Assembly: GCA_036785705.1 (NCBI GenBank)
Contig: JAWUZG010000351.1
Location: forward strand, 248,001 to 312,000
From: Acanthornis magna
Lineage: Eukaryota > Chordata > Aves > Passeriformes > Acanthizidae
DNA: 64,000 nucleotides
Direction of reading: 5' to 3'
Positions within the stretch are counted from its first letter, which is position 1. The number at the start of each line of letters is the position of its first letter. This document shows positions 46,301-54,109 of this stretch, one piece after another. The position numbers and the translations under genes were made by a program. Below the pieces are notes generated by a model. It had not been told where the DNA came from. It saw nothing but the letters and a program-made list of their open reading frames with translations, and did no database searches.

Positions 46301-46861
46301 CCAAGGAGGAGCCATGCAAAACAGTTCTTGGAACATGCAAAATAGTTCTGAGAAAAGTTTGAATATGCATGAATGCTTATGAATAGGCATGAGGCTGATG
46401 CAATACAAAGAGTACTTAAGACGACACCTTCAATGGCAGGTGTGCTTCTTGGCTTAGGGCCAAGCACCCAGCACTGTTTCTTTGCTTTATTGTTTTTGTC
46501 CCCTATTGTCCTTTATTAAACTTTTAAATTTCAACAGGAGAGTGAACTTCGTTTTTCACAGAACTAAAATCAGTTAACCCCGTGCCCGAATGAGTTTTGA
46601 ATATTCTGATCCTATGCACTTCATAGATTAGCAACACCAGCAACACTTGACCAAACTCACAGCAAACTGGCTGAAAGAACCTAAAGCCTCAATGAGTTTC
46701 AAATCCCACAGAAACCCTGAGGATGTCACAACGTCCCATATTACAATACTTAAATTTCTGTTCTTACCTTGGTGTTCCCAAGTGATCCTTGGTACTGGGC
46801 CAAATGCTATTGCCGCTTCTAGCAACAAACCCCAAACTGCGTAAAAAGCACACAGAGCCAT
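28228..46861 (-). CDS. SEMA4D: SEMA4D-like semaphorin, 11 coding exons, C-terminus missing
   Basis: Coding exons (minus strand): 46768-46861, 38679-38824, 37883-37945, 35149-35247, 33933-34026, 32884-32997, 31875-32026, 30362-30537, 30074-30233, 29062-29284 and 28228-28343. All have AG...GT borders and their phases join perfectly, giving 1437 nt (479 codons) without a stop. The protein has a signal peptide, then [11 protein letters not shown], and most of a sema beta-propeller of the SEMA4D subtype ([22 protein letters not shown] region, [45 protein letters not shown]). Class 4 semaphorins are membrane ligands; SEMA4D binds plexin-B1 and, in lymphocytes, CD72. The end of the sema domain, PSI, Ig, transmembrane and cytoplasmic parts are not in the window. 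An LTR sits 10 bp from the exon 4 acceptor. It may be a truncated copy with still-open exons; the alternative is a real gene broken by assembly. Confidence 0.88.
28682..28969 (+). mobile_element. Solo LTR, 288 bp, copy 1
   Basis: TGTAGTTGCA...GCAACA, flanked by TAAAAG on the left and TAAAAA on the right (6 bp duplication, one mismatch). A TATATAAAG box and an AATAAAG signal are present. It lies in SEMA4D intron 10, antisense to the gene. It is about 90% identical (visual estimate) to 35259-35546. Confidence 0.85.
29062..29284 (-). CDS. SEMA4D: SEMA4D coding exon 10
   Basis: Acceptor ccctgctag, donor ACAG|gtgagt. It encodes [28 protein letters not shown] and [11 protein letters not shown]. 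Confidence 0.92.
30074..30233 (-). CDS. SEMA4D: SEMA4D coding exon 9
   Basis: Acceptor ctgtacttacag, donor GGTGCA|gtaagt. It encodes [21 protein letters not shown] and KWVRY. Confidence 0.9.
30362..30537 (-). CDS. SEMA4D: SEMA4D coding exon 8
   Basis: Acceptor aatatcataag, donor CAACT|gtaagt. It encodes [20 protein letters not shown] and [10 protein letters not shown], typical of the middle of the sema domain. Confidence 0.88.
30538..31874 (-). other. SEMA4D intron 7, nothing else seen
   Basis: AT-rich intron with no recognised repeat or RNA. Confidence 0.5.
31875..32026 (-). CDS. SEMA4D: SEMA4D coding exon 7
   Basis: Acceptor gtatctctag, donor TGCAAG|gtggga (a weak donor). It encodes [29 protein letters not shown] and RRARVCK. 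Confidence 0.9.
32884..32997 (-). CDS. SEMA4D: SEMA4D coding exon 6
   Basis: Acceptor gtgttgaag, donor AATG|gtaagt. It encodes [17 protein letters not shown] and [11 protein letters not shown]. Confidence 0.88.
33933..34026 (-). CDS. SEMA4D: SEMA4D coding exon 5
   Basis: Acceptor ttttcaacag, donor GGTTG|gtaagt. It encodes [18 protein letters not shown], a signature segment of class 4 semaphorins. Confidence 0.88.
34027..35148 (-). other. SEMA4D intron 4, nothing else seen
   Basis: AT-rich intron without recognised features. Confidence 0.5.
35149..35247 (-). CDS. SEMA4D: SEMA4D coding exon 4
   Basis: 33 codons including TECRNN and [16 protein letters not shown], the conserved semaphorin CGTNAF core. 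The donor is CTG|gtaaga. The acceptor ctctgttacag retains only 11 intron bases before a solo LTR (35259-35546), which has replaced the upstream pyrimidine tract. Confidence 0.88.
35259..35546 (+). mobile_element. Solo LTR, 288 bp, copy 2, next to SEMA4D splice acceptor
   Basis: TGGAGTTGCA...AACAACA with a perfect 6 bp target-site duplication ACAGAG (35253-35258 and 35547-35552). Its start lies 11 nt upstream of the first base of SEMA4D exon 4 (35247, minus strand). A TATATAAAG box and AATAAAG are present. The clean duplication shows a normal insertion followed by LTR-LTR recombination. Confidence 0.9.
35553..37882 (-). other. SEMA4D intron 3, nothing else seen
   Basis: About 2.3 kb after the LTR without a recognised exon or repeat. 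Confidence 0.5.
37883..37945 (-). CDS. SEMA4D: SEMA4D coding exon 3
   Basis: 21 codons ([20 protein letters not shown]) between tcacttag and AACAG|gtatgt. Phase 0 at both ends. Confidence 0.85.
38679..38824 (-). CDS. SEMA4D: SEMA4D coding exon 2
   Basis: Acceptor tcattttgacag, donor CACGAG|gtatgc. It encodes the first propeller strands ([27 protein letters not shown]). Intron 1 before it is about 7.9 kb and contains ERV2. Confidence 0.88.
38825..40879 (-). other. SEMA4D intron 1, part proximal to exon 2
   Basis: About 2 kb of AT-rich intron up to the broken 5' end of ERV2. No exon or repeat was recognised; a short G-run lies at about 40347-40366. Confidence 0.5.
40890..43398 (+). pseudogene. 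ERV2 pol (RT end, RNase H, integrase)
   Basis: The RT thumb/connection reads LLGYCRLWI and AYLSKMLD. RNase H follows with its acidic residues ([36 protein letters not shown]). The integrase has the HHCC zinc site (HQKTHWG...CITCQK), the core ([21 protein letters not shown], then the [13 protein letters not shown] region) and the C-terminal domain (WIHTSRIKG). The order is gammaretrovirus-type. Early stop codons are at about 41010 (TAA), 42780 (TAG), 42938 (TGA) and 43203 (TAG). An uninterrupted stretch of 561 codons (41097-42782) remains. Not functional. Confidence 0.88.
43378..43954 (+). pseudogene. ERV2 extra ORF between pol and env, Cys/His-rich
   Basis: An ATG at 43378 overlaps the 3' end of pol in another frame. 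The reading runs 40 codons to a TGA (43498-43500), continues in frame to about 43690, and resumes after one shift in the frame ending at 43954. The last part has a dense zinc-ligand-like pattern: CNCIHC, then WYCH, then HCMKC within about 28 residues, followed by a basic C-terminus ([13 protein letters not shown]). Intact, it would be about 190 residues. Standard gammaretroviruses have no gene here, so an accessory protein is possible; I do not recognise the family. The alternative is chance coding in decayed pol/env DNA. Confidence 0.5.
44023..45907 (+). pseudogene. ERV2 env, gamma-type, several breaks
   Basis: The ATG at 44023 starts a signal peptide ([13 protein letters not shown]). A frameshift follows at a run of eight T (about 44183-44190). 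The surface subunit continues in another frame with stops at 44574 and 44985; its Cys-rich parts include NITNC and VCGG. A second shift leads to the transmembrane subunit, with an RNKR cleavage-like site (about 45163), a heptad-repeat-like helix, the immunosuppressive-domain-like [10 protein letters not shown] and CGKFNTLDC (CX6C; the expected third Cys is Leu). A membrane anchor lies at about 45629-45710. A stop also occurs at 45215. Not functional. Confidence 0.82.
45926..46560 (+). mobile_element. ERV2 3' LTR (635 bp)
   Basis: TGTGA...TCACA termini directly after a purine-rich tract. A polyadenylation signal ATTAAA lies at about 46514. To its right SEMA4D intron 1 resumes 200 bp before the first coding exon, so LTR signals are close to the SEMA4D start exon, in antisense. 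Confidence 0.85.
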
Positions 46862-46907
46862 CTTCAGTGTCCTTGCTTTTCGGGGTTCGCTGGGTAACTG
46901 CGTTTCT
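46768..46907 (-). CDS. SEMA4D: SEMA4D first coding exon (signal peptide)
   Basis: The ATG is at 46861-46859, with an acceptor candidate at 46909-46908 (tttcatctgccag) giving about 46 nt of 5' UTR. It encodes [19 protein letters not shown], a hydrophobic signal peptide, then [12 protein letters not shown]. The donor is CCAAG|gtaaga. Upstream non-coding exons were not identified. Confidence 0.85.
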
Positions 46908-48644
46908 CTGGCAGATGAAATGCAAATCTCAGGGAGTATTAGAGACCAGGCAATTCAGATCTTGAGAGCAGTGCAATAAGGGAGGCTGGAACAACTGTAC
47001 AAATACATACTTTTCAGCAGATCACTTCAAGAGAATGCACATTTTCCAGGATGCTGCACACAGAGACTGCCCATGCACTCCACAGGCTGCAGAGCTGCTG
47101 AGAAGTGTGGCTGAGTGCCTTCTGTTTCGCTGGAGAAATAAATGATGCTGTGCAGAGAGGAAGGAAGTAAGAAGAAAAAGCAAACCAAATACTGCCAAAA
47201 ATAGCACTGATCTTGTAGTATTTCTACAGCTGTCTGCATAGCTTAATTTGGATACAAAATACATTGGTGAAAACCGTATTCTTAAAAACAAAACACACAC
47301 AACATGGCAAATAGGCAATAAGAGACACCAATCATTTCAATCTAGAATCCCAAGTATAAATACTTGAAGTGTCAATTATGTTTAACGCACAAAACTTGAC
47401 ACTTGCCTATTCTTTCAACAGTCTGTCAAAGAAAATCCCACCTCTCCAACAAAAAATAAAGATAACAAAAGTTACTATGACTTAATCAGAGAGCAAACGA
47501 CATGAGAAGTACAGCATTAACAGTAAGTATGATTACACAAACCTGCTGTACCTCCCACCCTCGGGATCTTACAGAAGTGGGCTCTAGCGATGGCAGTGAA
47601 TTCTTGCAGGAAGCAGCAGATCGACTGTCCCTTCCGATGCCCAGAGAGACAGACCTAGGAGCTGTGCTCAGCCCCTTCCCCCGGGCCAAGTCTCTGATAC
47701 ACCGATATACCTGCCCCTCCTCGATAGCTCTGCTCCCCAAGAGAAAAGCCCTCAGCTAAGAGAAGTGCAGCCAGGTGCACTCCTCCCCCATGGGTACATC
47801 TTTTGTCTCTCTTAAGTACCGATCGTTATTGTCTCCCAGCAACGGCTGGGACAAAATCCCCGAAGAGGAAAGAAAAAACAAAAGGAAAAATCCTAACCTC
47901 CACCAGCACCTTTCCTCCAAACTGAGAATTTTACATACCCTGCTACTGCCTGCTGGTCGCTAACACACTGTGCACAGCAACTGAACCTTTTGTTCAGTTT
48001 AAGCTTGGAGACTGCAGTACATGAAATCTACTGGGATCTCTAATCTGGTTTCAAGGTTGCCTCCATAAATATTACCACTTCTGTATCTAGAATATTTGTA
48101 GATTACACCAGCCCCTAACTAATGCAACCAGAGCCATGTATTAGGAAAATGCCTGCCTTTTTCTCATATCCCAGGCTGGTAGATCAAAGCAGACTGCACC
48201 CAACCCTCAACTGTCCTTTACACATTGATCAAAGCACAGAATGCTTTTTTGAAAAGGAAATGCCATTGAGAGTAATATGCCATGTGTTGTCTGAAAAAAG
48301 GATTTGCTAATAAAGATCCTGGTGTTATTCAAAATGTCAGGATGAAATTGCGAAGAGCCCGTTGTCACCTCGACCTCCAGTTCAAAGCACAGACACTAGA
48401 AAGGAAAGCTTCCTGTCTCTGACCATCTCCTCCTGGCCTGGCTCTGCCAAAAGACCACGTGCAGTATCAATAACTGATACCATGTGAATCATTCCCCACA
48501 GCAGTATAAGAGAAACTATTTCAAAATACTGCTTTGATAGATGCTGATACCTCTCACAGCCAGGAAAGAGAGATCTAAAGAGCGGGAGAGAGGGTGGAGG
48601 ACAGCCTACAGCACAGGGAAGTGCATGAAGTGGCACAAAATAAT
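46908..48644. other. Upstream of SEMA4D first coding exon, no gene seen
   Basis: Mostly AT-rich. A somewhat GC-richer stretch at 47530-47900 might hold a 5' UTR exon of SEMA4D, but I cannot support exact borders. Confidence 0.4.
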
Positions 48645-48905
48645 ATAGAATCACAGAATGGACTGGGTTGGAAGGAACCTTAAAGATCATCTCATTCCAA
48701 ACCCCCTGCCATGGTCAGAAACACCTTCCACTAGACCAGGTTGCTTCAAGCCCCATCCAACCTGGTCTTGACACTTCCAGAGGTGGGGCATCCACAGGTT
48801 CTCTGGGCAACATGTGCCAGTGCCTCACCATCTTCACAGGGAAGAATTTTCTCTGTATATCACAAGTGCTGCCACATCACCAGCTGTCAGTATCTTCCTG
48901 CTGCT
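48645..48905 (-). mobile_element. CR1 LINE 3' end
   Basis: The plus strand begins ATAGAATCACAGAATGG, the reverse complement of the CR1 3' terminal repeats, followed by the usual 3' UTR sequence. About 260 bp. Confidence 0.9.
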
Positions 48906-49760
48906 CATCCCAAACTGAAACAACCATCATCAGTTTCATCCCTGGCTCCCTGATGGCTCTGAGTCCCCTGGTGCTGACATCCAGTTCTCAGTTCTGCCCT
49001 GATGTTGCAGGACATTCTCCGTGCCCAGACACGGTGCTGAGACTTTCCTCCAGCGCATAGCTGCACCTCTCAGTGACATGTGACTCAGCCAGCTGCACAC
49101 ATGTGGCTCTCTGCTTTCCTCGTGTGCCTGTCCCCAGGCTCGGAGAGCTTGTTTGCTGTCCGACCTCACACCCATACTTGCTGCTTGTGCTGTCTTCTAT
49201 GAACTACAGCTCCTCACCCTCTTGCTGAACGGAAATTTTAATTTAAGGGCGAGAGGTTTTTTCCTCTCCCTGTTTTTCACTCATCTCTGCCCATGTAATC
49301 CCACAGTCCATCACTGTCACTGACAGCAAACTCCTCTGTTACATAAGGACAGGCACAAACCTGCCCTTCCCTGCCTGCCCTGTTTCCTTTTCTGTATTTC
49401 TGCTTTCCAGGTCTCCTCACCCCATTACCATGGGTGGATTTGGTTTAGTTCTGCTGCTACAGGTGTAGCCACTGGAGGCTCAATAAAAGTTAATTAGTCT
49501 CTCTGCCAAACCCTTGCTATTATTGCACTGTCCTCATTAACGCACTTCTTAGTCTCATCCCCTCCTTGTGTGTGAATATTTTACACACACAAGCAATGGG
49601 AAATTTAATTTCCTGTGAATCACAGAATGATGTACTCCACTGCTAGCTGTACAAGGAGCGTATGGGACATTAACAGCCTCTGGTAAAGGGCAGGCAACAA
49701 TATTTCTAAATATTTGATTCCAGAAAATGCCTCCTAGTGGGATGCACTAACAGGATATTG
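48906..49760. other. No gene seen
   Basis: Unique sequence between two CR1 fragments, with no exon or RNA gene recognised. Confidence 0.4.
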
Positions 49761-49900
49761 ATAGAATCACAGAATAGGTTTGGGTTGAAAGGGACATTAA
49801 AGCACATCTAGTTCCACCCCCCCTGCCATGGGCAGGGACACCTTCCACTAGACCAGTTGCTCTGAAACCTGTCCAAGTTGGTCCTGAACACTCCCATTCA
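49761..49900 (-). mobile_element. CR1 LINE 3' end, short
   Basis: It begins ATAGAATCACAGAATAGG on plus and is followed by CR1 3' UTR sequence for about 140 bp. Confidence 0.88.
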
Positions 49901-50097
49901 CACCACTGGCAAATGAATCCAGGACAGAGTTTTAGAAACCAGGAAGGTTTCTCCAAGACAACCTTTTTGCAAGGGGTATGTTGAAGAAAGCAAACGTCTT
50001 GTGCACCTCCCCTGGCAAGCAGATTCAGGCACCACATCCCAGCAAGGTGCAGGGAGAGCAGACACCCAGACTTTCTAGCGTCAAACCACACCAGGGG

Positions 50098-50316
50098 AGG
50101 CTTAGGCCAGACATTGGGATAAATTTCTTCACATTAGGGGTGATTAGACACTGGAATGGGCTGTCCAGGGAGGTGACTGAGTCATCGTCCCTGGAGGCCT
50201 TTAAGGGAAGACTGGATGTGTCACTGAGTGGTCTGGTTGATATCGTGGTGTTGGATCACAGGTTGGACTCGGGATGATCACGGAGGTCTTTTCCAAGCTA
50301 ATTGGTTCTGTGAACC
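50098..50316 (+). mobile_element. CR1 LINE 3' end
   Basis: Plus-strand CR1 3' sequence ('aaatttcttcac', 'actggaatgggctgtcc', 'ggaggcctttaag', 'gttggactcgggatgatc') ending near GGTTCTGTG. It faces the minus-strand CR1 at 49761. Confidence 0.85.
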
Positions 50317-50319
50317 TCT

Positions 50320-50696
50320 CCGCGAGCCCTGCACCGAGCGCGGTACCACCAGGCCCAGATGTGCGTGACTCCAGGGAGCTGCCGCCGCCACGCCGCCGTG
50401 ACAGGGACCCTCCCTTAGCCCCGCTGGGCGGGAGGGACCCGCCGCCACCATTGACAGCCACCTACCTTCATCAGAGCAGCGCCCGCCGCCACGACTGGCA
50501 CCCACCCCACTGATCAGAGCAGCGCCCGCCGCGCCTTCCCCGCCCTTCGCCCTTCCCGCGGCTTCTCTCGCAGCCGGAAGCGCAAGTGGTCGCTTCCGGC
50601 CGTTGCTAGGCAACGCGGCATGGCCGCTTGGCCGTGGCGGATCCACTTCCGGGTTCGCGGCACTGTCACCGGGTCGGGGGCGGTGATAGCACCACC
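50320..50696 (+). promoter_or_regulatory. TMCO1: CpG-island promoter of the TMCO1-like exon
   Basis: CpG-dense with several CTTCCGG/ACTTCCGG ETS sites (about 50593 and 50645) and a perfect RFX-type X-box palindrome GTTGCTAGGCAAC at 50602-50614. No TATA box. A typical housekeeping promoter layout. Confidence 0.6.
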
Positions 50697-50768
50697 ATGA
50701 GCACCGTGTTCGCCAACACCCTCCTCATAGTATTTGTGTCCGTCTGCACCGCGCTGCTGGCGGAGGGC
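50697..50768 (+). pseudogene. TMCO1: TMCO1-like first exon only
   Basis: It encodes MSTVFANTLLIVFVSVCTAL plus LAEG, which matches the start of TMCO1, an ER membrane calcium-leak and translocon-associated protein, over its first transmembrane helix. After GGAGG the expected donor GT reads GC (gcgagc). This is either a rare GC-AG donor or a mutated donor, and read-through stops about 47 codons later (50838). No second TMCO1 exon was found in the following 1 kb, so this appears to be a copied promoter and exon 1. Confidence 0.75.
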
Positions 50769-50839
50769 GAGCCGGGCAGGGTGCGGCTGTGTCCGCGGAG
50801 CCGCCGGCAGCTCCCCCGAGCGCTGGGAGAGAGCGCGTG

Positions 50840-51397
50840 AAGGGGCAGCACTGGGGGCCCTGGGGAGGGGCGAAGACCAGGGTAGGGGGCTGTGAAGAGG
50901 GGCTCGGGGACTCGGGCCAGCGCTTCCCGCACCCACAGCACCTTCAAACCGCTCGGCACGTCTTACAAAAATAAAAAAAACAACCTCCCCTCAAAAAGAC
51001 CCAAATAACAAGACAACCAACCAGTTCCACCCGCTCGTCGCACGTCTTCCGAGGGACACCAACCCTCTTCCGGCTCCTCTTTCTCCCCAATCCCACCTCT
51101 TGCTCCTCCTCCCTCCATCCCTCCTCCGCCGTTCCCCAAGCCCCTCGCACCTCCCGGGAGGAGCGGGGATGGAGGCGGGGCAGGTCGGGATGCGCAGCGC
51201 GGGGCTCTCGGCTGCTCCCAGCCGGTGGGGTCGGGCGGAACCCGGCCCGGGGAAAAGGAGAGGGACACGGAAAATTGGGGACTGCAGATCCAAACTGGGC
51301 CTTGGTGGGGACTTGCAGCCCTTGGGGCTCCTCTGGAGAGCCTGGAGATCCGGGAGGGGTGAACGCAGAGAGGGGTCGGGATTCCAGAAAGGCAGCA
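50840..51397. other. GC-rich spacer, no gene seen
   Basis: Downstream of the TMCO1-like exon; CpG content falls along it. Long frames on both strands look like composition artefacts. Confidence 0.4.
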
Positions 51398-52290
51398 CTG
51401 GGAGTGACTGGGCTGTACTGGGATCACACTGACATCATACTGGCAGTGACTGGCATCATAGTGGGGGCAACTGGAACCATGCTGGAGCAACTGGGAGTGA
51501 CTGGAATTGACTGCAAACATGCTGAGGGCTACTTGCATAGACTGGGAGTGTCTGTAACCGTACTGGGGGTGATTGGAAGCACACTGGGAGCAACCATGAC
51601 CACGCTGGGGGCAACTGGGAGCAAGGGGGAGTTACTGAATCTACACTGGGGGCAACTGGGCCTGACTGGGACCATGCTGGGAGGGACTGAGATGATACAG
51701 GAAAGGACTGGGACTATACCGGGGGCAACTGGGACTAAAGAGAACAGAACAGCTGGCCCCATGCTGGGGGAGACTGGGATCACACTGAGGGTGACTAGGA
51801 TCATAGTGGGATTGACTGGAAACATGCTGGGGGCAATTGGGATCATGTTGGGGGCAACTGGGAGATACTAGGAGCAACCGGGATCATACTGCTGGTGACT
51901 GGGACCACACTCAGGATGAGTGGGAACAGCTGTGAGCAACTGGGATCGTGCTGGAAGCAACTGGGACTAACTGGGAATGCCTGAGTGCGTGCTGGAAGCA
52001 ACTGTGACTAACTGGGAATGCCTGAGTGCATGCTGGAAGCAAGTGGGATATGCTGGAAGTGACTGGGACATACGGGGATAACTAGGAGCTCACTTGGGCA
52101 ACGGAGAGTGACTGGGAATGACTACGAACATGCTGAGGGCAACTGGGATATACTGGGAATGTCTGTAACGGTACTGGGGTTGACTGGGAAAACGGGAGCG
52201 ACTGGGATCAGTGGTGGAGAACTGCGACAATGCTGTGGGAAATTGGGAGTGACTGGGATCATACTGGAGGTGTCAGAGCTCACTCTGGGA
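51398..52290 (+). repeat. ACTGGG minisatellite upstream of MHC module 2
   Basis: Units of about 20-26 bp around ACTGGGAGYRACTGGGATCATACTGGG. The same family lies inverted at 13861-14334 next to MHC module 1. Confidence 0.88.
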
Positions 52291-52299
52291 GTCCCTGAG

Positions 52300-52502
52300 G
52301 GGATCCCGGGAATTCCCAGGGATTCCCCCTTTCCCCCGCGCTCGCTCGGGCACTGTCGCGTCTCCCGGCCTGTGCCGCCGGAATCTGCCCGGTGACCGAT
52401 GACGTCCGAGAAGCTCAAGCTGCCATTGGCGAGCAGGAAATAACCGCGCCAATCGCGGGGCCGGAGGCTGCTCTGGGGGCGGGGCCGCAGCGGAGCAGTG
52501 CG
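52300..52502 (+). promoter_or_regulatory. MHC class I promoter module 2
   Basis: GGGAATTCCC (52308-52317) and GGGATTCCCC (52319-52328) resemble enhancer A/NF-kB sites. TGACGTC (52400-52406) resembles the X2 box and CCATTGG (52423-52429) the Y box; CCAAT follows at 52449-52453 and GGGGCGGGGCC at about 52478. It is roughly 95% similar (visual estimate) to the modules at 13.7 and 56.6 kb. Confidence 0.75.
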
Positions 52503-52560
52503 ATGGCTCCAGCGCTGGGGCTGGGGGCGCTCCTGGGGGGGTTGAGGGCGGAGTGGCAGC
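52503..52560 (+). pseudogene. MHC class I leader exon (exon 1), best copy
   Basis: From ATG 52503 it reads MAPALGLGALLGGL, the bird MHC-I leader start, then diverges (RAEWQ...) without the expected exon 1 donor. The module has the promoter directly upstream and alpha-1-like remnants 140 and 760 bp downstream, but no complete alpha-2, alpha-3 or Ig exon was found. Confidence 0.72.
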
Positions 52561-52639
52561 CCCGGCACCGGGACCCCCCCCACACTCTCTTATCCGGCAC
52601 CAGGGCCCTCTGTACCGCTCTTCCTCTGCCCGGGGCTCA

Positions 52640-52733
52640 TCCAGTTCGTGGTTCTTGGATACCTGCACGGGACCCGTTCGAGCGGGGCCGGAGCCGAGCC
52701 GGAACATTGGGATTCCCGGCCTAGGATGTGAGT
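52640..52733 (+). pseudogene. MHC class I alpha-1 (exon 2) remnant 1
   Basis: It reads GLIQFVVLGYLHGTR, then EHWDSR after small shifts, followed by GTGAGTGCCCCCGGCACAG. The same end occurs at 53389. It resembles the G(L/V)PQFVxVGYVDG segment of alpha-1; most of the domain is missing. Confidence 0.6.
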
Positions 52734-52739
52734 GCCCCC

Positions 52740-53255
52740 GGCACAGCCACTACCGACCTCTGACTCTGGAACCTCCCTGAATATCGAGTTTTGGGAACCG
52801 AGGACCCCTTGCGCCCTTTTTCCCCTACAGTGAGATCCCCTCTGCACCCCCTTATATGCCCTGCACACCCTTTCCTGGCCATCCCGCCTCTCCCAATCCC
52901 CCGACCCTTTTTCTTGACCCTGGGACACCCTGGACCTCCACTGCTGCATTTCCCAGCTCCCAGACCTTCTTTCTTGAACACTGGGGTAACTCCCTTTGCT
53001 GGGCACAGGGATCCCTTGGATCCCCCCGTCCCTCCTCTCAACTCCCTGCACCCCCATTTCCTTCAACCTGGGACCCCCTTGAGACCCCCTTCTCCAGCAC
53101 CGTGGCCCCATGCACCCCCTTATCCTGCACCAATTCCCCCGCACCCCCTTCCCCGCCCATGCCGCCTCTCCCTGCCCCCATGCCCCCCTTTCCTTGACCG
53201 TGAGACCCCTCAGACCCCCTAAAATCCCCGTGTCCCCCACGTTCCTCGCTGCCTG
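52740..53255 (-). repeat. C-rich minisatellite (MHC-I intron type)
   Basis: Same family as 12326-13560 and 54600-56400, here with the C-rich strand on plus. It lies between the two alpha-1 remnants. Confidence 0.82.
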
Positions 53256-53261
53256 CCTTTC

Positions 53262-53388
53262 CTCTTTGTGGCGCTGTCAGAACCTGGCCCGGGGCTCCCC
53301 CAGTTTGTGGTTTTGGGGTATCTGGGCGGGACCCCCTTTGAGCAGGGCCAGCGCGAGGCGGAACACTGGGATTCCTGGAGCCGGCTGG
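53262..53388 (+). pseudogene. MHC class I alpha-1 (exon 2) remnant 2
   Basis: An open frame reads VALSEPGPGLPQFVVLGYL, then GGTPFEQGQREAEHWDSW, ending at a donor CTGG|gtgagt. It corresponds to the first part of an alpha-1 domain, but at 127 nt it is less than half the usual exon length. The helix region is absent. Confidence 0.7.
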
Positions 53389-53648
53389 GTGAGTGCCCCC
53401 GGCACAGCCACCCCCGGACTGAAGATGCTGCGGGTCTAGCACAGCCAGAGCAGGGAGAGTGGGGGGGTCTGTGGGCATAGGGGGATCTGTGGGAATGGGG
53501 GGAGCCGTGGGGCTGGAATGGGAAATCGTGGAGCTTGAACAAGGATATAAAAATTAAAGTGGGATCAGCACCTGCGGTGCGAGATCCCCAGATCACTGCC
53601 GGGCGGATCCGTGCTGCCTTCCCGAGCCCCATCCCGGCTGTTACTGGG
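53389..53648. other. Spacer between MHC remnants
   Basis: Contains G-rich short repeats (53450-53520) with no gene. Confidence 0.4.
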
Positions 53649-53739
53649 TCACAGCTCCCGGATGCCGAATCCGATGAGGATGATGATGATAGCAGCGATG
53701 ATGGACACAGTGAGCTGAGATTCCAGCCGGGTTATGGCT
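53649..53739 (-). pseudogene. Transmembrane exon candidate, possibly MHC-I
   Basis: Minus strand: acceptor gtgcatcccag, then a short polar stretch, then LTVSIIAAIIIILIGFGI, a clean membrane helix, then REL and a stop (53651-53649). It lies on the same strand as, and downstream of, MHC module 3 (exon 1 at 56476), at a plausible distance for the transmembrane exon of that gene. The family assignment rests on position and hydrophobicity only. Confidence 0.4.
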
Positions 53740-54109
53740 CTGGGATGCACAGGACGGTGAGGAGGAGGAACAACCTCATCCTGCTGCTCTGCATTCCCAA
53801 ATTCCTCTTCCCCCATTTTCCACTTCCCATATTCCACATTCTCAACCTCACCCCAGGAAGCGCAGGGGTGTCCTGGGGTGGCGTAGTGATATCTTGTATT
53901 CCTTATCGTTTGTATGCTTGACCAGAATATGGTCCTGTAGCTTTAACTGTGTCCTGCAGCCGAGAGAAGCTCTGCCAGCACGGGATGTTTTGGGAATTTT
54001 GGGAATTTTTGGGGGTTTTTTCCCCGGTTGTTCTACAGGGGAGTGAGAAGGAAGGGACACTGTTTGGGTGGTTTTTTTTTCCATCAGTTGATGCTGCTGG
54101 TTGCTGCTA

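Larger units (their letters stand above)
40880..46560 (+). mobile_element. ERV2: 5'-truncated gamma-type provirus in SEMA4D intron 1
   Basis: It holds pol from the RT thumb onward, an extra Cys-rich ORF, env, a purine tract (AAAAAAGGGGAAT) and a 3' LTR. The 5' LTR, gag, protease and most of RT are absent, so the left end is a truncation of uncertain position. It lies antisense to SEMA4D. Confidence 0.88.

Noticed and set aside
47530..47960. 5' UTR exon or separate gene near 47.7 kb
   Set aside because: Slight GC increase and short frames only; no splice pair or known sequence could be supported.
50628..50840. TMCO1 retrocopy
   Set aside because: The CpG promoter is present and similarity stops exactly at the exon 1 border, which a spliced retrocopy would not show.
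52503..53388. Functional MHC class I or class II gene
   Set aside because: Leader and alpha-1 pieces are truncated, and no alpha-2, alpha-3 or Ig exon was found. The VSEPGPGLPQF type points to class I, not class II.
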